A stretch of 63,680 bases of DNA from UBA2108 sp963925495. Lineage in GTDB: Bacteria; Bacteroidota; Bacteroidia; Flavobacteriales_G; Salibacteraceae. The notes below the pieces were generated by a model. The model searched no databases and was not told where the DNA came from. It saw nothing but the letters and a program-made list of their open reading frames with translations. The stretch lies in assembly GCA_963925495.1 (NCBI GenBank), contig CAWUST010000020.1, positions 1 through 63,680 of the forward strand, in the 5' to 3' direction. This document shows positions 27,401 to 37,337 of this stretch, in pieces. The translations under genes were made by a program, and so were the position numbers. Each line of letters opens with the position of its first letter. Within the stretch, counting starts at the first letter, position 1.

Positions 27401-28789
27401 ATGAATAATTTAAAGCTTCGACATTCAACTATTATCAGGACATCAATTCTATTGCTGTCTGCTCTTTTTTTTCTTTACTTCATTTTTACCATGGAGTGGG
27501 TAAATGGAGGAGCTGATTCGTTTAGCCATTTTTTAATAAACCGCTATTCGTTTCAACATCCAGAGCTGTTTCTCCACCATTGGGGAAAACCATTTTTTAC
27601 TTTAATCAGTTCACCGTTTGCTCAGTTCGGAATGAAAGGTATGGAGGTATTCAATCTGTTGTGTTTGCTAACCGCGGCCTACCTATCCAGCAAGATTTGC
27701 ACTAATTTGGGGTATACCTATTCTATTCTGGCTATAATCATGACTCTTTTTGCGCCTATTGTTTTTATTCATGTTTTTTCAGGAATTACAGAGCCTTTTG
27801 GAGCTCTACTTCTGACTTTGGGGGTTTATTTATTAAGTATTAGTAAGTACAGGAAGGCTTGTTTTGTATTTTCTTTTTTACTGTTTGTAAGGAATGAATC
27901 CATTGTTTTTTTGCCAATTCTTATTTTGTATTTGATTTGGATGAAAAAAGGCAAGTATGGCTTTTATCTCTTAAGCGCTCCAGTACTTTATAGTCTCGTA
28001 GGATCTTTTCATTATGGTAGTTTATTTTGGATTGTAGAGCAGTTTCCATATACCGGGGCAAAAGAGATTTACAATTCAGGTTCGATTTTTAGTTTTTTGG
28101 ATAGCTACCAAAGCATTACTCATTTGGCAATAGGTATTGCTTTTGTTTTGGGTTTAGTTTCTTTGGTAATTAAATGGATAAAAGACAAAAGTTCTGAATG
28201 GAGTAATAACTCCAAAATGGAGTTATTCATTCTTTTGATAATTGTAGGTTATTTTTCGGCACATTCAATAGTATGGTGGTTGGGCATTGGTGGCTCTCTG
28301 GGCTTAGTAAGGGTTATGATATTAATAATTCCATTAATAGCTATTGTAGCTGTTCTAGGCTTGAACAAGATTGCCGCCTTTCTTCCAGATAAACTGCAAA
28401 TCGTTTTCTATTTGTTATTTGGATTGATCGTAATTTATATACCAATAGAAAGAGAGGAATTACCTAAGGAAATTGAAGTTAATGATGCATTAGTTCAATT
28501 AACCTTATCCAAAGTTGAATTAATGGAAGGGAAAAAAAAGATAGGTTACTTCCATCCTTTGGTTCCTTATTGTGCTAAAATAGATCCTTTTAGAGATGGT
28601 GTGAATGATTTAATCTTTCATGGAAATTCTATACTTAGTCAATTTAATACAGGGGATGTAGTAATTTGGGATTCTCACTTTGGGAAAAATGAAGGAAAGA
28701 CGGAGTTAGATTTCTTATTGCAAGATTTTGATATAGTTGCGTCTAACAAAAAGGATGAATTTGAAATAGTAGTTTTAGTGAAGAAATGA
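27401..28789 (+). CDS. GT-C-like polytopic membrane protein, unknown
   Basis: 462 residues with about ten membrane segments. The first external loop carries GGADSFSHFLINRYSFQHPE near residue 36, with an Asp placed as in GT-C glycosyltransferases, and HHWGKPFFTLISSPFAQFG near residue 59. I recognise no named family. The C-terminal 90 residues look soluble. The stop overlaps the next ATG by 4 bases (ATGA), so the two are translationally coupled. Confidence 0.72.
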   Translation: MNNLKLRHSTIIRTSILLLSALFFLYFIFTMEWVNGGADSFSHFLINRYSFQHPELFLHHWGKPFFTLISSPFAQFGMKGMEVFNLLCLLTAAYLSSKICTNLGYTYSILAIIMTLFAPIVFIHVFSGITEPFGALLLTLGVYLLSISKYRKACFVFSFLLFVRNESIVFLPILILYLIWMKKGKYGFYLLSAPVLYSLVGSFHYGSLFWIVEQFPYTGAKEIYNSGSIFSFLDSYQSITHLAIGIAFVLGLVSLVIKWIKDKSSEWSNNSKMELFILLIIVGYFSAHSIVWWLGIGGSLGLVRVMILIIPLIAIVAVLGLNKIAAFLPDKLQIVFYLLFGLIVIYIPIEREELPKEIEVNDALVQLTLSKVELMEGKKKIGYFHPLVPYCAKIDPFRDGVNDLIFHGNSILSQFNTGDVVIWDSHFGKNEGKTELDFLLQDFDIVASNKKDEFEIVVLVKK

Positions 28790-30075
28790 AAAAGTATCGT
28801 GTTTCTGTTTTTACGTTTTTAGTAGCCCTTTTTATGTTTTGGCCTGCTTCAAATAACAATTGGGGAGGAAACCGTTGGGTTGATATTCTCGAATCCGATG
28901 CGAAAGGATATTATGCTTATTTGCCTGCATTTATTATTTACAAGGACATAAACTTTGGTCATTTTGATGAAATTGAAAAAGGAAAATATTACCATGAAAA
29001 CATCTTTTACGATTACCGATTATCGCACAATAACAAAACTCTAAATAAATATTTTGTCGGTACTTCTATATTGCAAATGCCATTCTTTTTTGTTGCTCAT
29101 TGGATTGCTTTAAACAGCGACGCTTGGGATGCCGACGGATTCTCTCAGCCATATCTTGTATCCATAAACATAGCGGCAATATTTTATGTGGTTTTAGGCT
29201 TTTGGCTGTTGTTAAGAGTTTTGGAACCACAATATGGTTCCATTTCTATTTTTGTTGCGGTTATGTCCATTTTTGCTACTAACTTGTATTATTATGCAGT
29301 TGGCGAGCCCGGTATGTCACATGCATACAGCTATTTTCTCGTTAGTTGTTTAATTTATTTGACGTTTAAATTTCAATCCTTCCCAAAGTTCAAATACCTC
29401 GTTTGGGCGGCTATTGTTTTTGGGTTTTTAATTCTTATTCGACCTGTAAATGGTCTTGTTTTATTCTCACTTCCTTTTCTTTTGGGTAAGACGGAGTTTA
29501 TGAAAGTGCTTAAAGTAATTAAGAAACCGGCTCATGCTCTCAGTTTAAGTTCAATTGTCATCGCTCTTTTTTCTATTCAGTTTATTATTTATTATTTCCA
29601 AACTGGTCATTTTTTCGTTTATTCATATTCAGAAGAGGGTTTTAATTGGGCAAATCCTGAAATATTGAACGCTTTATTTTCTTTTAGAAAAGGTGCTTTC
29701 GTGTATACACCAATTCTCCTTTTGGTTTTCCCTGCCTTGTTTAGTTTTTGGAAAATAGACAAATTTCGGGTTTGGGCTTTTGTTCTGTTTTTTAGTCTGC
29801 TACTTTATGTCCTATTTTCCTGGTGGAACTGGTGGTATGGTGGAAGTTTTTCTCAACGAGTATTAATAGAATATTATCCTATTCTTATTGTACTTTTTTC
29901 TATGTGGGCTCATGGCATTAAAAGCAAAACAACTAAAAAGCTAGTCGTTTTTTTTTCTGTTATTTGTTTATGCTGGTGTCAGTTACAGACTTATCAATAT
30001 CGATACAATATTATTCATTGGGAAAATATGGATAGGGAGAAATATATTGAAGTTCTATTCAATATGCCAGAGTAG
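28786..30075 (+). CDS. GT-C-like polytopic membrane protein, paralogue of the gene at 31751-33022
   Basis: 429 residues with nine or ten membrane segments. The first loop reads ESDAKGYYAYLPAFIIYKD near residue 37; a central motif is GEPGMSHAYSYFL near residue 170, and SWWNWWYGGSFSQRVLIEYY near residue 345 is near the end. All three have clear counterparts in the reverse-strand gene at 31751-33022 (AGYYILLPSIF, DQAGMSHCYSFFL, SWWNWHFGCSFGHRAYIEYF). Function unknown; the layout suggests a lipid-linked sugar transferase. Last gene of the forward block, converging with the next reverse gene after only 11 bases. Confidence 0.72.
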   Translation: MKKYRVSVFTFLVALFMFWPASNNNWGGNRWVDILESDAKGYYAYLPAFIIYKDINFGHFDEIEKGKYYHENIFYDYRLSHNNKTLNKYFVGTSILQMPFFFVAHWIALNSDAWDADGFSQPYLVSINIAAIFYVVLGFWLLLRVLEPQYGSISIFVAVMSIFATNLYYYAVGEPGMSHAYSYFLVSCLIYLTFKFQSFPKFKYLVWAAIVFGFLILIRPVNGLVLFSLPFLLGKTEFMKVLKVIKKPAHALSLSSIVIALFSIQFIIYYFQTGHFFVYSYSEEGFNWANPEILNALFSFRKGAFVYTPILLLVFPALFSFWKIDKFRVWAFVLFFSLLLYVLFSWWNWWYGGSFSQRVLIEYYPILIVLFSMWAHGIKSKTTKKLVVFFSVICLCWCQLQTYQYRYNIIHWENMDREKYIEVLFNMPE

Positions 30076-30086
30076 AATGGCCACTT

Positions 30087-31559
30087 CTAATTGAGTTTTT
30101 TGTTTTTGTAAAGAACTGTTTTAGAAGTAGTAAATTCTTTTATCAATTGGGCTTTGGATGTGTCAATTTGATTCGTGTTTTCTTTTAGAATGTAAAAATA
30201 CATGTCATTTTGATCAATACCATCTCGATCTACAGGGATCAACCAATCCAATTTTTTGGTTTGCCGATAGAAGTTTATTGTTGGCTCAAAAAACCAATCA
30301 ATTCCAAGACTTATTTTCTCTCCTTTTTTTATTTTGTCTTCATTTAATCCTTCCAATAGAATTACCATGTTTTTTGTTTCCATGTCATAAGACCATTCAC
30401 TAAAGCTAGTAATGTTTACATTGAGAGCTAAACTATAAAGAGAGATTAACGCAAGTCCAATAGGCAAGGAAAGAGCTAGTTTAATTCTTCCAATTGAATA
30501 TAAATATTGCATGTAAAAACCAAAGAACACAATAAATAATGGGAAGATAAAAATGGCAAATCGACCTACAGGATAATCAACTTTGAACACGAGATGAAGA
30601 ACAACTAATACCATGGATAATGATATTAATACCAAACAAGAAGCTGTGAAGTTTTTGTATTCGGAAAAAAAAGAGGTTTTTTTATCTATGGCATTTTTAA
30701 TAATAATGAATACAGCAGATAGAATGATCGAAGAGTAAATAATTTGCAATACGAAGGTCAGACTTGGAGATAATGGAATTCCTTGAAAAGTACTTTGAAA
30801 AAGAGAGGGTAAAGTATTTGAAAACAAACCATCTTTTCCGCCAAAATCAAGATTGTTGTAAGTAAGTACCCGTCTCACAGGTTCAAATAAAACTATAAAA
30901 GAAATAATTACAGGAATGATATGTGGTTTAATTAAATTAAAGAGATCAAGCTTTTTTGACTTATTAATTTTAGTCTCTAAAAGCCAAATAATGGTATAAG
31001 TTACTAATAGAGAGGAGTAAACAGTAAGTAAAGTGAAATTGCTGAGGCTAGCCAAAAGAGCAGCACTATGAAATAAATACAGATGTTTATTATTATTTAG
31101 TTTTAAGTATTCTAAAAAATAAAAAACACTGATTAGCATAAACCCAATGGACAAACCATAGCCCCGAGCCATGCTAAAAATATCGAGAAGCAATACATTG
31201 GAACACATTAAAATAAAGAGAGGAATTTGTAATGTAGGTTTTAATTTTCTAAACAAGAAATAAGTGTATAGCATAAACAATACGAACAGAAATATATTTG
31301 GCATTCGCAAAGCCAACTCGGAGGAACCAAACAAAATATCAAAGTACTTTATAAATATGGTATTTAAAATATGGTTGTTTGAAAACCAGTTTTTGTAGGC
31401 CAAAACATCCATAAAACTATTCTGGGTAAAATAGAGATAAGAATAGCTTTCGTCATGTGTGAAAGAAGATGAATATGCCTTAATAATAACATATCCTAAA
31501 AGGGCCAACCCTATAAAACTGGTAATTAAAGAGGTTTTATTTAAATTTTTCAAGCTCAA
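30087..31559 (-). CDS. GT39-like polytopic membrane protein
   Basis: 490 residues, about 11 membrane segments, and a soluble tail of about 80 residues. The first external loop has FTHDESYSYLYFTQN near residue 33 (H-D-E motif as in GT39 enzymes), then FSNNHILNTIFIKYFDILFGSSELALRMPN near residue 59. Probably a polyprenyl-phosphate-dependent glycosyltransferase; substrate unknown. ATG start. Separated by about 190 bases from the next reverse gene; that gap holds only a 17-codon ATG frame (31720-31773) that I do not call. Confidence 0.75.
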   Translation of the reverse strand: MSLKNLNKTSLITSFIGLALLGYVIIKAYSSSFTHDESYSYLYFTQNSFMDVLAYKNWFSNNHILNTIFIKYFDILFGSSELALRMPNIFLFVLFMLYTYFLFRKLKPTLQIPLFILMCSNVLLLDIFSMARGYGLSIGFMLISVFYFLEYLKLNNNKHLYLFHSAALLASLSNFTLLTVYSSLLVTYTIIWLLETKINKSKKLDLFNLIKPHIIPVIISFIVLFEPVRRVLTYNNLDFGGKDGLFSNTLPSLFQSTFQGIPLSPSLTFVLQIIYSSIILSAVFIIIKNAIDKKTSFFSEYKNFTASCLVLISLSMVLVVLHLVFKVDYPVGRFAIFIFPLFIVFFGFYMQYLYSIGRIKLALSLPIGLALISLYSLALNVNITSFSEWSYDMETKNMVILLEGLNEDKIKKGEKISLGIDWFFEPTINFYRQTKKLDWLIPVDRDGIDQNDMYFYILKENTNQIDTSKAQLIKEFTTSKTVLYKNKKLN

Positions 31560-31750
31560 AAACCAAATAATTTTTTTAGGTTAATTATTAAAAGCAAGTC
31601 AGGTAAAATAACTATCAAGGCAATTATACTAAATGTTTATTTTCTGACATCAAGTAAATTTGCTTTATAGATTCTAATAAAAAAAATAGAACTTGTTTGT
31701 TAAATTAAAAACGAGAATTATGAAAAATTTATTAAAATGGCAAGTTAGAA

Positions 31751-33022
31751 TTAGTTCGGAGCCGAAAAAATAAGTTTAATGAAAGTCTCATAATCCCAAT
31801 CGCCATGATACCAACAATTGTCAACGGTATATGACATCTTAAGATTAAATAAAATTGCTAGTAATCCAAAATAAAAAAGAGGTGATTTTAAAAACGATTT
31901 ATTGTCAATAAAATGAACGAATGGTATAATAAAGACACTAAAATATTCAATGTAAGCACGATGCCCAAACGAACAGCCAAAATGCCAATTCCACCAAGAT
32001 GAAAATACATAAGTAATTGTAAAGAATAAAAGAAGTTGGGCAAGCCACATTTTACTTTTTTCATTGAAGAATGCCATTAACATACAGATGACTAGTATCA
32101 GAACAAATGGAGTATTTGGGAAAAGTCCATTGTTAGGGCTAAAAAGTGTTTCTAATATTTTTGGAGATAGGTAATTATCAAATCCTTCTGAGCCGTAAGC
32201 ATAATGAATAAATGAACCGCTTTCATATTTCCAATAAATCAATTGCGGGCTGATAGTAATAGCAATAATTCCTAGACAAACCATAGCGAATTTCAAATTC
32301 ACCACTCCTTTTAGCTTCAGAAACCAATTATTTGAATTACTCAAAAAGGGTAAAAAACACAGGAAAATGAGGTTAATTGGCCGAATTAGAATTATCAGAG
32401 TTGCAACCAATATTAGTAAATAGAAGTTGGATTTTTTATCAGACCGATAAATGTTGTCCATTAAATAAATGGCAGTAGAAAAAAGAAAGAATGAATAACA
32501 ATGAGACATTCCCGCTTGGTCAACTGTGAAAAAGTAAATGTTTGTTCCGAAAAATAGAGTCAATAGTGAAAAATTAACTGAATTCACTGAATAATATCTA
32601 AGGAGAGTGTTTTTCAAAGCAAGCACTCCAAAAGCAACGTAAGTCACGCTTGAAATCATAATGGACCAATGAAATATAGGAGCAAATCCATGCGCTAAAT
32701 CAAGTTTTAGAATAGTTGCTACCAATAATGCCAATAAAAAAAAAGGCATTTCTAAAAGAGCAACCCCGATGAAATATTTGGTTTTAATAACTCCATTTTC
32801 TATTGTAAAACCATTTCCTGTTTTTTTCAAAATGTCATCTTGAAATTCAGTTATTTCAGATGAATTAATAAAAATACTTGGAAGAAGAATGTAATAGCCG
32901 GCTTTATCACCCCAAATTACGCTATGGTAATTATCAAAAGTTGATTTACTATGTCTATTGAATGTTAGAAAAATAGTTAATCCGTAAAGCAAAAGAAAAA
33001 TTAGAGTCTGTTTTGAAGGCAT
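31751..33022 (-). CDS. GT-C-like polytopic membrane protein, paralogue of the gene at 28786-30075
   Basis: 423 residues with nine or ten membrane segments. Conserved blocks shared with the forward gene at 28786 are DKAGYYILLPSIF near residue 39, the TKYFIGVALLEMPFF segment near residue 80, AGMSHCYSFFLFS near residue 174 and SWWNWHFGCSFGHRAYIEYF near residue 343. These fix it as the same family. No function is established from sequence. Its ATG overlaps the TAA stop of the upstream T9SS substrate gene by one base (TAATG), an unexpected coupling of a surface protein with an inner-membrane protein. Confidence 0.72.
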   Translation of the reverse strand: MPSKQTLIFLLLYGLTIFLTFNRHSKSTFDNYHSVIWGDKAGYYILLPSIFINSSEITEFQDDILKKTGNGFTIENGVIKTKYFIGVALLEMPFFLLALLVATILKLDLAHGFAPIFHWSIMISSVTYVAFGVLALKNTLLRYYSVNSVNFSLLTLFFGTNIYFFTVDQAGMSHCYSFFLFSTAIYLMDNIYRSDKKSNFYLLILVATLIILIRPINLIFLCFLPFLSNSNNWFLKLKGVVNLKFAMVCLGIIAITISPQLIYWKYESGSFIHYAYGSEGFDNYLSPKILETLFSPNNGLFPNTPFVLILVICMLMAFFNEKSKMWLAQLLLFFTITYVFSSWWNWHFGCSFGHRAYIEYFSVFIIPFVHFIDNKSFLKSPLFYFGLLAILFNLKMSYTVDNCWYHGDWDYETFIKLIFSAPN

Positions 33023-34515
33023 TATAGTTTAATAATTCTTTTTCTAATTTTTTCATTTGCACTCCCTTGAACTTCTATAATGTACAGTCCAGGATTCCAA
33101 CTTTCTACATTTAATTGATTATTATTTAATTCGACCTTTCCTTTCAGAACACCCGCTCCATTGAAAATAGAAACTCTGGTTGTTTTTTTGTTTGAAGAAG
33201 TTGAAAAATACAAAGTATTCTTTACTGGATTTGGATGTATTCTTAATTCTTCTGGCGTATTATAAAAAGAATTGGAAAGAGCTTTTTGCAAATCATCGGT
33301 AAAAGACTCTACTGTATCATGTGGAGTTATACCAGTAACAGAATCTAATCTATAAAGGACCATATTCGAATAATTTTGCTGAAAGCTAGCGCTTGAACCA
33401 AAAGCCATAATTGATCCATATTTGTCTTTAGATACTCCAAAACCTTTATCTACTTTAACGTTTCCTAAAGAGCTCGATTGTGGCTGCCAGTTCCCATTCT
33501 GGTCAACTCTTAAAGAATAAATATCATCAATACTGTTGCTTGTAAAAGTTTTAGTACTTCCAATAATCATTAGGAGCGCATCATTATATTCTAAGATATC
33601 TCTTCCTTCATCTTCTTCATTAGAAGCTCCAATGTCAGCCCCTCCGTGGAATCTCGTCCACATATGTTTTCCAGTAATCGAAAATTTGGTTAGCAGTACA
33701 TCAAATATTGAAATATTTTTACTTTTAGTTTTGCCAGTCATTACAAAATTACTGTCAAAGGTTTCCGTTATTCCGTACGCAACATCATATTCAGGTAATA
33801 ATAACACCACATCAAACACCACTTTCCCCGTTCCATCGAACTTAACCAACCAAGCGTCGCCTTTAGTAGTATCGTTCTTACTGGCATTTTCCCCGCAAAA
33901 AGCATAATTACCATCTTTGGTAGAAATAAGAGCATGAGGGATATCTTTCTTTTTACCGCCAAGAAATTTCTCCCATTCTAGGTTTCCGAGAGAATCCGTT
34001 TTAACGATCCATGCGTCTGCATCACCGGCTCCAAAACTGTTTGTTTCTCCAACCAACATAAAACCACCATCGGGAGTAAGCTCTACGTCATAAAATTTAT
34101 CCCAATCGAAACCTCCAAAATACTTTTCCCAAACAACTGCCCCAGTATCGTCCGTACGAACCAAATAGCCATCATAACTTCCAGTTCCCTTGCTGTTACT
34201 ATATCCACAAATTACATAACCGCCGTCTTTTGTTTGTTTTACTGCGTGTCCAAACTCCAAATGAAAATGCCCTATAGCACGACTCCACTGGTATTTTATG
34301 TTTGAGTCAACTTTTACTAAATAGATATCTGAGTTTCCATTTCCAAAACTGCTGGTTGCACCTACCATAATAAATCCGCTATCCGCAGTGAGTTCTATAT
34401 CGCGACCTTGTTCGTCTTGATCGCCACCAAATGTGTAAATGAAAGCGGTATCTTTTTGAGCACTAAGAGAAACCGCAAAAAGGCAGGTGAAAATAAAAAT
34501 AAATAGACGTATCAT
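33022..34515 (-). CDS. Secreted beta-propeller-like protein with T9SS type-A C-terminal sorting domain
   Basis: Start set at ATG 34513-34515, giving the signal peptide MIRLFIFIFTCLFAVSLSAQ; a TTG lies three codons upstream. The body consists of about six repeats of the pattern D-G-G-(Y/F)-x-x-x-G-x-(T/S)-x-S-x-G, followed by D-A/I-x-(L/V)-x-K-x-D, as in surface or secreted propeller proteins. The last 75 residues are the type-A sorting domain: LRIHPNPVKNTLYFS, VSIFNGAGVLKG, WNPGLYIIEVQG, KRIIKL. It should be exported by T9SS and may be lipid-anchored. Its stop overlaps the start of the downstream membrane protein. Confidence 0.85.
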   Translation of the reverse strand: MIRLFIFIFTCLFAVSLSAQKDTAFIYTFGGDQDEQGRDIELTADSGFIMVGATSSFGNGNSDIYLVKVDSNIKYQWSRAIGHFHLEFGHAVKQTKDGGYVICGYSNSKGTGSYDGYLVRTDDTGAVVWEKYFGGFDWDKFYDVELTPDGGFMLVGETNSFGAGDADAWIVKTDSLGNLEWEKFLGGKKKDIPHALISTKDGNYAFCGENASKNDTTKGDAWLVKFDGTGKVVFDVVLLLPEYDVAYGITETFDSNFVMTGKTKSKNISIFDVLLTKFSITGKHMWTRFHGGADIGASNEEDEGRDILEYNDALLMIIGSTKTFTSNSIDDIYSLRVDQNGNWQPQSSSLGNVKVDKGFGVSKDKYGSIMAFGSSASFQQNYSNMVLYRLDSVTGITPHDTVESFTDDLQKALSNSFYNTPEELRIHPNPVKNTLYFSTSSNKKTTRVSIFNGAGVLKGKVELNNNQLNVESWNPGLYIIEVQGSANEKIRKRIIKL

Positions 34516-34651
34516 GATCGCCAAATATAAGGGAAAATGAGGTTTTTTATTTAATGAAAAGTTCTAATGAAAAAAGGGATGCACTTCTCTTAATTTTAGC
34601 TATTGGACGCTAGACACTAGAGGCTAAAGGCCAGAAGCTAGAAGTTTTTTT

Positions 34652-36871
34652 TTAAAGATTCTCCAAAATATCATTAAACAAACTACTTGGTCGCATAGCA
34701 GTTCTTGCTGTTTGATCATTGGTATCGAAGTATCCTCCCAAATCTACTGGATGACCTTGTACACTTTTAAGTTCTTCTAAAATAGTTTCTTTATTTTCTT
34801 CCATTTGAAGTAAAAAAGTAGCAAATTCTGTTTGCAAATCTTTGTCCTTATCCTGTTTGGCTAATTCTTGTGCCCAATACAAAGCCAAATAAAAATGACT
34901 TCCTCTATTGTCAATTTCACCAACTTTTCGAGAAGGAGATTTATCATTTTCCAAAAATTTGCTTGTAGCTTCACCTAATGTTTCAGCCAAAACAAGTGCT
35001 TTAGAATTGTTGTATTTAAGTCCTAAATGTTCTAAAGAAACTGCAAGGGCTAAAAACTCACCAAGAGAATCCCAACGTAAATGGTTTTCTTCTATAAATT
35101 GATCTACATGTTTTGGAGCGGATCCACCAGCACCAGTTTCAAACAAACCACCGCCTTGCATTAATGGAACTATCGACAACATTTTTGCACTAGTACCAAC
35201 TTCTAAAATAGGGAAGAGGTCGGTTAAATAATCTCTAAGTACGTTACCCGAAACAGAAATGGTATCTTCGCCTTTAATCAATCTTCGACAAGTATATGTA
35301 GTAGCATCTTTGGGAGACATTATTTGAATGTCAAGTCCATTGGTGTTATGATCCTGTAAGTATAAGTTCACCTTTTTTATTAGTTCCGAATCGTGGGCTC
35401 TTTTTTCATCTAACCAAAAGATGGTTGGCGTTCCTGTTGCTTTAGCTCTATTTACTGCCAATTTTACCCAATCGCGAATAGGGGCATCTTTTGCTTGGCA
35501 CATTCTCCAAATATCACCTTCTTCCACATCATGTTGCATAAGGACTGTTCCATTAGAATCAGTAACGGTAACTGTTCCAGCATTTTTTATTTCAAATGTT
35601 TTGTCGTGGCTGCCATATTCTTCTGCTTTTTGAGCCATTAAACCAACATTAGGAACTGTTCCCATAGTTGTAGGGTTAAAAGCTCCGTTTTCCTTGCAAA
35701 AATCAATAACTGACTGATATATGCTTGCGTAACTACTGTCTGGAATAGTTGCTTTAGTATCTTGCCCTTTTCCTTCTTTATTCCACATTTGACCCGAATT
35801 ACGAATCATTGCTGGCATAGAGGCATCAATTATTACATCATTTGGAACATTCAAATTGGAAATTCCTTTATCGGAATTTACCATAGCCAAATCTGGTCTA
35901 TCGTTGAAGCAAGCTTGAATGTCATTTTCAATTTGGCTTCTTAATTCTCCATCAAGTTGTGGTAGTTTCGAAAGTAAATCGCCAAATCCATTTCTGAAAT
36001 TCACACCTAATTTATCTAAAGTAGTTTTGTGCTTTTCAATCACCGATTTAAAAAACACTTCAACACAAAGACCAAAAATAATGGGATCGGATACCTTCAT
36101 CATAGTAGCCTTCATGTGCAATGAAAAAAGAACTCCTTTGTTTTTTGCATCGGTGATTTCTGCTTCCAAGAAATTAAGCAAAGCCTTTTTACTTAAAAAA
36201 GTAGTGTCAATAATTTCGTCAGTTAATGCTGGAACTTCTTTAAGAAGTTCTTTGCTTCCATTACTATTAAATTCAATTTTAAGAGTTGTGGAATTTTCGA
36301 TTGTTACCGATTTTTCATTGTTGAAAAAATCACCAGAGGACATGGTAGCAACATGTGATTTAGAATTTGGCGACCATGCCCCCATTGAATGCGGGTTTTT
36401 TCTTGCGTAATTTTTCACGGCTTTTGGTGCTCTTCTATCCGAATTCCCTTCACGCAGTACCGGGTTCACAGCACTTCCTTTTATTTTGTCGTATCGTACT
36501 TTTATTCCTAAATCATCGTTATTTTTTACTTCATCGGGGTAGCTTGGTATTTCGTAACCATGCTCTTGCAATTCTTTTATTGCAGCTTTTAGTTGAGGCA
36601 AGGAAGCACTAATGTTTGGTAATTTAATGATATTGGCATTCGGGTTTTTAGCCAATTCGCCAAGTTCACTCAATGCATCATTAACTTGTTGTCCTCCACT
36701 TAAATAATCTGGAAAACTGGAAAGTATTCTAGCTGATAATGAAATGTTTTTCGTCTCAAAATTAATACCAGAAGATTTGGTAAACGCCTCGACTATAGGT
36801 AGAAAAGAGTGAGTTGCTAGAGCAGGAGCTTCATCAGTTTTGGTATATATAATTTTAGGATTTCCAGACAT
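34652..36871 (-). CDS. icd: NADP-dependent isocitrate dehydrogenase, monomeric type
   Basis: 739 residues, the length expected for the monomeric (IDH-II) enzyme, which converts isocitrate to 2-oxoglutarate with NADPH formation in the TCA cycle. Recognisable blocks: IIYTKTDEAPALATHSFLP at the start, NIIKLPNISASLPQL near residue 78, and the substrate-binding SNSDRRAP-type motif seen here as REGNSDRRAPKAVKNYARKNPH near residue 140. Others are LSLHMKATMMKVSDPIIFG near residue 248, DASMPAMIRNSGQMWN near residue 350, and IFWLDEKRAHDSELI. About 460 bases of non-coding sequence separate it from ffh on the other strand. It appears intact. Confidence 0.96.
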   Translation of the reverse strand: MSGNPKIIYTKTDEAPALATHSFLPIVEAFTKSSGINFETKNISLSARILSSFPDYLSGGQQVNDALSELGELAKNPNANIIKLPNISASLPQLKAAIKELQEHGYEIPSYPDEVKNNDDLGIKVRYDKIKGSAVNPVLREGNSDRRAPKAVKNYARKNPHSMGAWSPNSKSHVATMSSGDFFNNEKSVTIENSTTLKIEFNSNGSKELLKEVPALTDEIIDTTFLSKKALLNFLEAEITDAKNKGVLFSLHMKATMMKVSDPIIFGLCVEVFFKSVIEKHKTTLDKLGVNFRNGFGDLLSKLPQLDGELRSQIENDIQACFNDRPDLAMVNSDKGISNLNVPNDVIIDASMPAMIRNSGQMWNKEGKGQDTKATIPDSSYASIYQSVIDFCKENGAFNPTTMGTVPNVGLMAQKAEEYGSHDKTFEIKNAGTVTVTDSNGTVLMQHDVEEGDIWRMCQAKDAPIRDWVKLAVNRAKATGTPTIFWLDEKRAHDSELIKKVNLYLQDHNTNGLDIQIMSPKDATTYTCRRLIKGEDTISVSGNVLRDYLTDLFPILEVGTSAKMLSIVPLMQGGGLFETGAGGSAPKHVDQFIEENHLRWDSLGEFLALAVSLEHLGLKYNNSKALVLAETLGEATSKFLENDKSPSRKVGEIDNRGSHFYLALYWAQELAKQDKDKDLQTEFATFLLQMEENKETILEELKSVQGHPVDLGGYFDTNDQTARTAMRPSSLFNDILENL

Positions 36872-36978
36872 ATTAAACGTGTTTTTTTGTGTTCAACAAA
36901 TGTACAATATGAGAAAGAAATGAAGGTTGTTTTTATTGAAAGCTTGTATGGGTGTGATTGGGAGTTGGAAGTGACGGG

Positions 36979-37172
36979 TTTAATGTTTAGTTTTTAATTT
37001 TTAGTTTTTAATGCCGGAAGGAAGAAGAAAGAAATTAAATGTTGAATGTTGAATGTTGGGTGTTGGAAGGGTAGAAGGCAGAGATTAGAAGGTGCAGTGT
37101 TTACGTGATTTTCATTTCTCTTTGCTTCTTTGCCCGAAATATTTCTGTGCTTTGGGGAACAAAAAAAGATAG
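36979..37172 (+). repeat. Degenerate intergenic repeat, copy 1 (upstream of ffh)
   Basis: Non-coding stretch made of TTTTTAATTTTTAG-type words, three GTTGAATGTTG-like units (about 37040-37065), a purine-rich GAAGG section, then CTCTTTGCTTCTTTGCCC and TTTGGGGAAC. The same succession, about 65% alike by eye, occurs just after ffh at 38679-38820. Related words are common in Bacteroidota intergenic DNA. No gene is seen in the 466-base gap 36872-37337 that it occupies. Confidence 0.5.
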
Positions 37173-37337
37173 AAGTTGGATATTTAATTTGAGATATTTC
37201 GCCCGACTAGAAACTGACCGCGAACAACTCATTACTCTGTATATAAAAATCAAATCCCTAATTGAATTACCCATTTTCTCCCACGCTATTTCATTACTTT
37301 TGACATCTGTATTTAAGGGCAATAAAAGAATAAAAAA

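Noticed and set aside
31720..31773. 17-codon ATG frame between the reverse membrane genes
   Set aside because: Too short, no homology visible; could be a leader peptide or a relic but nothing supports either.
35919..36410. 163-codon forward frame inside icd
   Set aside because: Antisense to the strongly supported monomeric isocitrate dehydrogenase; composition fits a shadow of coding sequence on the other strand.
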